DNA of 64,000 nt from Mycobacterium interjectum (GTDB taxonomy: Bacteria; Actinomycetota; Actinomycetes; Mycobacteriales; Mycobacteriaceae): NCBI GenBank assembly GCA_002102225.1, contig LQPB01000082.1, forward strand, positions 52,989 to 116,988, read 5' to 3'. The position numbers and the translations under genes are program-made. The notes beneath the pieces were generated by a model. That model was not told the DNA's origin and did not search any database. It saw nothing but the letters and a program-made list of their open reading frames with translations. How positions within the stretch are numbered: the stretch's first letter is position 1; each line of letters begins with the position of its first letter. Below, one piece after another: positions 57,675 to 64,000 of this stretch.

Positions 57675-59210
57675 ATGTCGTTTGTGTTCGCAACCCCGGA
57701 GCTGGTCGAGAGCGCGGCCCAGGACCTGGCGGGTATCCGCTCGTCGCTGGCCGAAGCCGCGGCCGGCGCGGCGGCCCCCACGACGGGGATAGCGACGGCG
57801 GCTCAGGACGAGGTGTCGGTCGCGATCGCGTCCCTGTTCGGCAACTTCGGCCAGGAATTCCAGGCCGTCAGCGCCCAGGCCCAGGCATTCCATGAGCAGT
57901 TCGTCAGCTTGATGAACGCCGGCGCGGGCGCCTACGTCAGCGCGGAGGCCGCCAATGCGGCGCAGACCGCGCTCGGCGGCGAAATCCAGGCCGGCGCGCA
58001 GGCAATCTCCCACGCGATCGCCGGCTCTCCCGTCGCGCTCGGGTCGCTGCCGACCGGTGGCGCCGCCGCGCTGGTGGGCGGGCTCAACTCATTCGGTGCC
58101 ACGGTGGCCGCGCCGTACCAGGCCCTCGTCTCGAACACCGCCACCAACCTGCAGGCGATCGGGGCGACGTTCTCGGCCAATCCGTTCCCGTTCCTGCACC
58201 AGCTGGCCACCAACCAGATCGGCTACGCGCAGACGATCGGGTCTTCGATCGCGACCGGCGTACAAAACCTGCCCGCGGAGCTGGCCAACCTTCCGGCGAC
58301 CCTTCAGACCGGCATCCAAGGCCTTGCGACGTTCAACCCCGGCGCCTTCGTGCAGCAGTTCGTCAACAACCAGCTCGGTTACGCCCAGACCGTCGTCACG
58401 GGGCTCCAGAATGCCGGCAACGATCTCGTGACCGGCCTGAGCGGCTTGCCCGCGAGCTTCCAGGCGGCCGGCCAGGCGCTGGCGGCGGGCAACGTCCAGG
58501 GCGCGGTGAACGCCGTCGCGCAGGGCCTGGAGAATGTCGTGCTCCCCGGCTTCCAGGGCGTGAGCTTCGACATCGGCGAACTGGGATCGCCGACGGCGAC
58601 GCCCCTGGCCATCACCCCGCTGGGTCCGCTGGGGGATTTGGCGCCCATCTTCGCCATCCCGGGGCAGATGGCGCAGAATTTCACCAACCTGTTGCCGGCG
58701 GGCTCCATCCCGGCTCAGATGGCGCAGAACTTCACCAACGTGGTCGACACGCTCACCAACTTCGGGTCGACGTTCAATCCGGGGACCCTCGGCATCACCT
58801 TCGGCCTGCCGTTGCAGCTCGTTTTCGACGGGATCGGTGCGCCCGCCAACGCGCTGAGCGCGCTGAATTCCAGCGCTCAGGCGTTTGTCACCGCGGTGCA
58901 AACCGGCGACCCGATGGGGGCCGCGGCGGCGCTGATCGACGCCCCCGCCAATGTGGTGAACGGCTTCCTCAACGGCCAGACCTTCCTCAGCCTGCCTCCG
59001 CTCACGACGACGGTCACCTCCGGCGGTTTCCCCCTCCTGGACCTGACCGCCACTGCCGAGCTTCCGCTGGGTGGCCTGCTCACCCCGCTGAGCCCGGTGA
59101 CCCTCGGCGGCGGCTTGGGCGTGGTCCCGGGCACGCCAATCGGTGGGTTGATCCCCGGGCTGTTGAGCTTCGGGTCGCAGCTCGCGGCGGCGATCACACC
59201 CCTGGCGTAG
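57675..59210 (+). CDS. PE family protein, array gene 3
   Basis: 511 aa from ATG 57675, with AAGGAGAAAG upstream. The PE domain begins MSFVFATPELVESAAQDLAG; the secretion motif is YVSAE. The C-terminal domain has the array motifs APYQALVSNTATNLQ, PFLHQLATNQ and LPAELANLPATLQ, and the hydrophobic block duplicated in tandem (MAQNFTNLLPAGSIPAQ then MAQNFTNVVDTL). Very similar to gene 2, including the promoter, so the two are recent duplicates. Confidence 0.93.
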   Translation: MSFVFATPELVESAAQDLAGIRSSLAEAAAGAAAPTTGIATAAQDEVSVAIASLFGNFGQEFQAVSAQAQAFHEQFVSLMNAGAGAYVSAEAANAAQTALGGEIQAGAQAISHAIAGSPVALGSLPTGGAAALVGGLNSFGATVAAPYQALVSNTATNLQAIGATFSANPFPFLHQLATNQIGYAQTIGSSIATGVQNLPAELANLPATLQTGIQGLATFNPGAFVQQFVNNQLGYAQTVVTGLQNAGNDLVTGLSGLPASFQAAGQALAAGNVQGAVNAVAQGLENVVLPGFQGVSFDIGELGSPTATPLAITPLGPLGDLAPIFAIPGQMAQNFTNLLPAGSIPAQMAQNFTNVVDTLTNFGSTFNPGTLGITFGLPLQLVFDGIGAPANALSALNSSAQAFVTAVQTGDPMGAAAALIDAPANVVNGFLNGQTFLSLPPLTTTVTSGGFPLLDLTATAELPLGGLLTPLSPVTLGGGLGVVPGTPIGGLIPGLLSFGSQLAAAITPLA

Positions 59211-59286
59211 TGGTCGGGGATGACCGCACGCAAAGCGGTTGTTTTGCGGCGCGGAGGACCGGCATGTGACTAGGCTCACATTGTCT

Positions 59287-59298
59287 CGATAGCTATCG
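59287..59298. promoter_or_regulatory. Perfect palindrome upstream of PE array gene 4
   Basis: CGATAGCTATCG lies 33 bp before the start codon, downstream of a -10-like TAGGCT (59271-59276). It occupies about the same place as the GACC-N3-GGTC element of genes 1-3 but differs in sequence. No good -35 was seen. Confidence 0.35.
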
Positions 59299-59331
59299 GG
59301 CGGCCGTCGTATCAGCGATGGGGGGCTGGAT

Positions 59332-60939
59332 ATGTCGTTCGTCACCACGGCTCCCCAAGAGGTGCAGGCGGCAGCGCGAAACCTGGCGGGTATCCGCTCC
59401 ATGCTCGCCGAGTCCAGTGCGTCGGCCGCGGCGCCCACCGCGGGGGTGGTGGCGGCCGCCGAGGATCAGGTGTCGGCCGAGGTCGCGGCGCTATTCAGCG
59501 CCTTCGGGCAGGACTACCAGGTCATCAGCGCCCGGGCACAGGAATTCCATGAGCAGTTCGTCAGCCTGTTGAGCGCGGGCGGGGGCGCCTACCTCAGCGC
59601 CGAAGTCGCCGCCGAACAAAGTCTGCTGGGTGCCGGCGGGCGCGGCGGGACGCCCGCAGCCCAGAGCATCGGCGGCGCCGTGGCCGCGCTGCAAAACGGC
59701 GGGGCCCGTCTACCCGCCGCGGTGAGCGGATTCCAGCAGGCGCTTGCGCCCGCGCTGCTTGCGCCGGCGGCCGGCACCGGGCTCGCCTCGATCGCCGGTC
59801 CGTATCAGACGCTCTTCCAGCACACGGCCGCCAACCTGCAAATACTCGGTAACGCCTGGCTGGCAAACCCGGCGCCTTTCCTGCACCAGGTGCTCGCCAA
59901 CCAGGTCGGCTACGCGCAGACGATCGCCGCGGCAGCGGAATACGTCATCCAGAACTTTCCCGCCGTGGTGGCCGGCTTGCCGGCAAACGTGCGGGCGTTC
60001 GTGCAAGCCCTCCTGGCGTTCAACCCGGCGCCGTACGTACAGCAGTTCATCGCCAACCAGATGGCCTACGCGCAGATCGTCGCGACATCGCTGCAGAACG
60101 CGGCCCACGACTTCGGTGCTGGCTTGCAGGCTCTGCCGACGGCCTTCCAATCCGCCTTCCAGGCGCTCCAGACGGGCGATATCGCCGGCGCGGTGGCCGA
60201 CGTCGCCCAGGGCTTCGTGGGTCTGCTCGCGCCCGGCCTGGACGTCACGACCACCGGGAGCATCGGCGTCGCCCCCGGGCTGATTGCCGCGTTGACCCCG
60301 ACCGGCGTGGTGGGAGATCTGCTGCCCATCCTCACCATTCCGGGGATGATGGCGCAGAACCTCACCGACCTGCTGCCGTCCGGCTCCATCCCGGCACTGA
60401 TTTCGCAAAACGTCACCAACGTGATCGACACGGTCACCGACACCTCGCTCGCTGCGCAGGTGCTCTTTACGACGACCGTCATCCCCAGGCCTCCGTTCAT
60501 CAGCGCGAACCTCTCCGTGAGTCTCGCCGCGGGGCTGCCGGCGGCGCTGACCCTCGACGCGGTGGGGGCGCCCTACAACGCGGCGAACGCGTTCGGATCC
60601 ACCGTCACCACGTTCGTCGACGAGGTGCAAACCGGGGACTTCGGCGGGGCGATCGGTACCCTCCTCGACGGTCCGGCCGTCGTTGCCGACGCCTTCCTCA
60701 ATGGCCAATCGACTCTGCCCATCGGCTTCGATATCAACGGCATGCCCGCCGTGGTGAACCTTCCGTTGAACGGGGTTCTCGTTCCCCCCACCGCCTACAC
60801 CGCGTCGTTGAATACGGGCATTCCCGTGATTGGGACCATCACCGTTCCCGTCGGGGGCACGCCGCTCAGCGGCCTGGCGACCGGCCTGCTGATCTACGCG
60901 CCCCAGCAGCTCGCGCTCGCCATCGCGTCCGGGGGGTAG
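59332..60939 (+). CDS. PE family protein, array gene 4
   Basis: 535 aa from ATG 59332. The PE domain begins MSFVTTAPQEVQAAARNLAG; the secretion motif is YLSAE. The C-terminal domain keeps the array motifs in more diverged form: GPYQTLFQHTAANLQ, PFLHQVLANQ, LLPILTIPGMMAQNLTDLLP. The ribosome site is weak (GGGGGGCTGGAT), unlike genes 1-3. Confidence 0.92.
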   Translation: MSFVTTAPQEVQAAARNLAGIRSMLAESSASAAAPTAGVVAAAEDQVSAEVAALFSAFGQDYQVISARAQEFHEQFVSLLSAGGGAYLSAEVAAEQSLLGAGGRGGTPAAQSIGGAVAALQNGGARLPAAVSGFQQALAPALLAPAAGTGLASIAGPYQTLFQHTAANLQILGNAWLANPAPFLHQVLANQVGYAQTIAAAAEYVIQNFPAVVAGLPANVRAFVQALLAFNPAPYVQQFIANQMAYAQIVATSLQNAAHDFGAGLQALPTAFQSAFQALQTGDIAGAVADVAQGFVGLLAPGLDVTTTGSIGVAPGLIAALTPTGVVGDLLPILTIPGMMAQNLTDLLPSGSIPALISQNVTNVIDTVTDTSLAAQVLFTTTVIPRPPFISANLSVSLAAGLPAALTLDAVGAPYNAANAFGSTVTTFVDEVQTGDFGGAIGTLLDGPAVVADAFLNGQSTLPIGFDINGMPAVVNLPLNGVLVPPTAYTASLNTGIPVIGTITVPVGGTPLSGLATGLLIYAPQQLALAIASGG

Positions 60940-61274
60940 TCGTCACCGCACCCGACGTCGAGGAGGGGTAAGGGTGAGCGGGAGCGCACGACCCGGCAGA
61001 CTCCGGTCGACGGTTGCCGAAATGGGCTGGCGGCAAAGGCAATTCCGTCGAACAGCGCGGGCGTCGTCACCGGTACCGCACGCCGATGGGCCTTCGCCCG
61101 GGCGGGCGCTCAGTGCCGCAATTCCGCGAGTCCGCGATTGACCCCGTCAGCTCGCCGCGGGGCAGTCGCGACGGGAGGGCGGCGTTTCTTCTCCGCTGGC
61201 GGGCCCTATTGAGCTCGCGTTTAGTTGGGTTTTTTCCGGGTAGCCCCGTCGATGTTTCGACGGGAGGAGCTGCT
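60940..61274. other. Intergenic region before PE array gene 5
   Basis: 335 bp. I see no gene and no convincing -10/-35 pair. The end holds a perfect 8-bp hairpin CCCGTCGA-TGTT-TCGACGGG (61245-61264) whose 3' arm touches the ribosome site AGGAG (61265-61269). This could limit translation of the next gene. Confidence 0.5.
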
Positions 61275-62615
61275 ATGTCGTTCCTGACGATGGCACCAGA
61301 AATGGCCCAGCAGGCCGCCGAAGATGTGGCGGGCATTCGCGCGCAGCTGGTCGAGGCGGCGTCGAGCGCCGCCGCCCCCACGACGGCGGTGGTGCCCGCC
61401 GCCGCGGACGAGGTTTCGGCGGCGATCTCGGCCATATTCGGCCATTTCGGTCAGGAGTTCCAGGGGGTCAGTGCCCAGGCCCGGGCGTTTCACGCCGAGT
61501 TCGTCAACCTGTTGAACGGCGGCGCGGCGGCTTACATCACCACCGAGATCGCCAACGCCGAGCAGGCCGTGGCGAGCGCGACGAACGCGCCCGGCGAGGC
61601 GACCGTGGCCTCCCCGTTGGGGGCCGGCTGGGTAGGGGCTGCGACTGAGAGTGTCGGCGCCAGCGGCCTTCTCGGCGGCCTCGGTTCGCTGGGAGCCGTC
61701 CCTCCCGTCCTGCCGTCGATCCCTGGTGGGCTAACCAATTCGTGGACCGGCCTGCTGAGTCCGCTACTGCCAGGAATCCTGGAAGTACAGGCCGGCGCGG
61801 GCGCATTCTTCACCGGCATCGCGGGCCCGTACGAAGCGCTGGTCTACAACACGTGGAACAACCTGAACAGCCTGACGGCCGGATGGTTGGCAGACCCCTT
61901 CCCGTTCCTGCGCCAGATCGTCGCCAACCAGATGGGCTACGGACAGACCATCGCGACCGCGCTTCAAACGGGGGATTTCCAGCCGGTCGCCGCCATACCG
62001 GGCGACATCGTGCACAATGCCGCCAATGTTGTAGGGACGCTTACCAATACGAGCGTCACGTCGTCATTGGTGGTAGACCAAGTAACGCCAAGCCCCAGCT
62101 TGGCCCTGGACAACGTCGTCGGGTTGCCCCTGGTGTTCGGCGCCAGCCTGCTGGGCCCGGGCGCCGCCATGCTCGACGCGGCCGGCTACAGCGCGTCGAC
62201 GTTCGCGTCTGCGGTCCACGCGGGGGACGGCGCCGCCGCGATTGCGTCTCTCATCGATGCGCCCGCCGTCATCGCCAACGGTTTCCTCAACGGGCAGGCG
62301 ACTTTCCCCTATGCGCTAGACCTTTCGAGCATGACCGGGCCTGCGGTCGAGGATGTGCTGAACGCCACGGTGGTGGGCAGCTTCCCGCTCGACGGAATCC
62401 TGCACCCACCCGGCTACTACCCGGTGACGGCGACGATCACCGCGGTGGGCGGGGACGTTTTGCCGCCGGTTGAAGTCGACTTGGGTGCCGGAAGTACGGC
62501 CTTCAGCGGGCTCCTGCCGTTCCTGGTGAACTACGCGCCCCAACAGCTGGCCCAGGCAATCGGCGCACTGGCCTCACCACCGCCGGTGATCGCGCTGCCC
62601 CTTTTCACCTTCTAG
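61275..62615 (+). CDS. PE family protein, array gene 5
   Basis: 446 aa from ATG 61275. The PE domain begins MSFLTMAPEMAQQAAEDVAG; the secretion motif is YITTE. The C-terminal domain retains only part of the array pattern (GPYEALVYNTWNNLN, PFLRQIVANQMGYGQTIA) and lacks the duplicated hydrophobic block. It ends ALPLFTF. The frame is open upstream to 61014 but starts at the ATG after the hairpin and AGGAG. Confidence 0.92.
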   Translation: MSFLTMAPEMAQQAAEDVAGIRAQLVEAASSAAAPTTAVVPAAADEVSAAISAIFGHFGQEFQGVSAQARAFHAEFVNLLNGGAAAYITTEIANAEQAVASATNAPGEATVASPLGAGWVGAATESVGASGLLGGLGSLGAVPPVLPSIPGGLTNSWTGLLSPLLPGILEVQAGAGAFFTGIAGPYEALVYNTWNNLNSLTAGWLADPFPFLRQIVANQMGYGQTIATALQTGDFQPVAAIPGDIVHNAANVVGTLTNTSVTSSLVVDQVTPSPSLALDNVVGLPLVFGASLLGPGAAMLDAAGYSASTFASAVHAGDGAAAIASLIDAPAVIANGFLNGQATFPYALDLSSMTGPAVEDVLNATVVGSFPLDGILHPPGYYPVTATITAVGGDVLPPVEVDLGAGSTAFSGLLPFLVNYAPQQLAQAIGALASPPPVIALPLFTF

Positions 62616-63134
62616 CGCTGCGGCCGCTTATTTGACACGTATACAGAAAGCGTTTGGGGTGCAGCGCTTTCCATTGACCCAAGCCGCGGGGGCGTGTCTA
62701 CTAGACGGGGTCGACGCGGCCCACCCAAAACGTGGGCCCTTGGATCCCACGGTTGCCCGACCGATAGAATTGCCGCTCCGCCGTATCCGACCAAAATGCC
62801 TCTGCTGCAGGCGTTTTGCGGTCTAAGGTATTGGAAAACGGGCCTTGGTGCGGTGTCGGGTATCGCGTTCGTCACATCCGCCAATCCGGGAGCGGCAGAC
62901 GGCGCGGGGCTAACGACGTAGACACGCGCCGAACAGCGGAAACACCTTCCGAGGGACCATATTTCGGTACCACCGTCCAGTTGCCGGAGGACTGGAGAGT
63001 ACGCAGACGCGCCGAACTCTCATGAAAACAACGGTTTTCGAATCTGCTTGTTGGTACGCCCTTACGCTCAGCTTGCCTCGATCATTCGGGCTCATAAACG
63101 TATATATGTCGTTCATTCGCGTGGGGAGATGAAC
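62616..63134. other. Intergenic region before PE array gene 6
   Basis: 519 bp with no gene recognised. GC is lower than around it. A hairpin GGCCCAC-N7-GTGGGCC (62718-62738) about 100 nt after gene 5 may end that transcript, though it has no T-tract. Near the end, an AT-rich TATATATG (63101-63109 region) could supply a -10 for gene 6. Confidence 0.45.
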
Positions 63135-64000
63135 ATGTCTTTTGTGGTCGCAGTTCCGGATCTTGTCGAGGTGGCCGCCCAAGATCTCGCCGGTATCCGG
63201 TCAGCACTAGACGAGGTCACTCAAGCCGTATTCGCCCCGACGACCAGCCTGGCGCCCGCCGCGGCGGATGAGGTGTCGACCGCGATCGCCGCGCTCTTCG
63301 GCTCTTTCGGCGAGGAGTACCAAGCGCTCAACGCGGAAGTCGCGGCATTCCACAACGCCTTTGTCGGCGCGTTGAGTAGCGGCGCCGCCGCGTACGCAGG
63401 GGCCGAAATCGCCAACGGCGCCGCGCTGCTCTCGGGCGGTGGGAACCTGGCGGCCGAACTCGGCGGCGCGATCTCCGGACTGGGCGCCGCGATCAGCGGA
63501 TCCCTCTCGGCCGGCCTGAGCAGCAGCCTGGGAGCTTCTCTCGGCGCCACGCTGGAGACGCTCCTCGGCGCCGGGCTCGGCGGACTCGCCTTCCAGACCG
63601 GCGGTTTCATCCTGTCCGGCATCGGCAACGGGATGGTCCAGACGGGCAACGCCATCATTCAGGCCGGCCTCGCCCTGGAAAACAGCGGCGCCGCGCTATC
63701 GGCCATGGGCGCTCAGATGCTCGCCCAGGCCAACGCCGCACTGAACGCCCTGCTGAACGCCAACTTCGGTCTCGACCTCGGCGCCGCGTTGTCCGCGAGC
63801 CTGGGCGGCAGCCTGAGCGGATTGGCGGCCAACCTTGCAGCCGGGCTGAACGGCTTGGGTAACTTGGCCGGCAACCTCGGGGCGGGCCTGAACGGGGCGC
63901 TGCAGACCGGTGCCACGCTGGCGGGTAACTTCCTGGCCTCGTTGCCGGGTCTGCCGGCGCTGACGTTCCCGAACCTGGGTGCGCTGGGTGTGCAGCTCGG
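63135..64000 (+). CDS. PE family protein, array gene 6, partial
   Basis: 288 codons from ATG 63135 (ATG 63129 is also in frame but too close to GGGGAG); it runs off the right edge without a stop. The PE domain begins MSFVVAVPDLVEVAAQDLAG; the secretion motif is YAGAE. From about residue 95 the sequence is unlike the other array members: rich in Gly, Leu, Asn and Ala with loose repeats such as GLNGLGNLAGNLGAGLNGAL. It has the look of a low-complexity PE C-terminus but without the Gly-Gly-Ala pattern of PGRS. Confidence 0.9.
   Translation, partial: MSFVVAVPDLVEVAAQDLAGIRSALDEVTQAVFAPTTSLAPAAADEVSTAIAALFGSFGEEYQALNAEVAAFHNAFVGALSSGAAAYAGAEIANGAALLSGGGNLAAELGGAISGLGAAISGSLSAGLSSSLGASLGATLETLLGAGLGGLAFQTGGFILSGIGNGMVQTGNAIIQAGLALENSGAALSAMGAQMLAQANAALNALLNANFGLDLGAALSASLGGSLSGLAANLAAGLNGLGNLAGNLGAGLNGALQTGATLAGNFLASLPGLPALTFPNLGALGVQL

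Noticed and set aside
63420..64000. PE_PGRS identity for array gene 6
   Set aside because: The repeats are Gly-Leu-Asn-Ala rich (GLNGLGNLAG) rather than Gly-Gly-Ala/Gly-Gly-X tracts, so the PGRS label is not supported.

Overview
The window is high-GC (roughly two-thirds G+C) chromosomal DNA from a slow-growing Mycobacterium. The gene content and the lack of any Gly-Gly-Ala-rich PE_PGRS C-terminus point to the M. avium complex or a close relative, but the species cannot be fixed from sequence alone. The backbone follows the M. tuberculosis Rv1627c-Rv1650 order: thiolase, DUF35 protein, polA, rpsA, coaE, Rv1632c, uvrB, efflux pump, Rv1635c mannosyltransferase, Rv1636 universal stress protein, Rv1637c hydrolase, uvrA, Rv1639c-like membrane esterase, lysX, infC-rpmI-rplT-tsnR, Rv1645c, PE, Rv1647 cyclase, Rv1648, pheS-pheT. 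Rv numbers are from memory of the M. tuberculosis map, not from a search.

Three blocks interrupt this backbone. (1) At 6.8-15.1 kb lies a DNA end-repair operon in which the activities of LigD are encoded as separate overlapping genes (3'-phosphoesterase, ATP-dependent ligase, primase-polymerase), followed by a wrecked Fpg/Nei glycosylase gene. Next to it are a DUF402 gene and a divergent pair: an FHA-ABC exporter (Rv1747 type) and a PknF-type Ser/Thr kinase. (2) At 25-37 kb lies an accessory block: AlkZ-like winged-helix protein, two small proteins, an acyltransferase-like protein, a cytochrome P450, a membrane diguanylate cyclase, a methyltransferase, a GAF-GGDEF-EAL protein (Rv1354c type), MoeY (Rv1355c type), a TetR regulator and a dienelactone hydrolase. 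(3) At 53.4-64 kb lies a tandem array of six PE genes plus a 3' PE remnant, in the place where M. tuberculosis carries PE_PGRS30. Two more PE genes flank the backbone at 46-48 kb, and no PPE gene is visible.

The strongest regulatory observations are these. The PE array carries a repeated operator-like motif TTACY-N4-RGTAA (two copies upstream of the first gene, two of the second, one of the third). Those same three genes share a short GACC-N3-GGTC inverted repeat at a fixed 28-30 nt before the start codon, which suggests coordinated control of paralogous surface or secreted proteins. The infC operon has a long structured leader with a clear intrinsic terminator and starts translation at a rare ATC codon. 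No tRNA, rRNA, CRISPR array, insertion sequence or prophage was seen.
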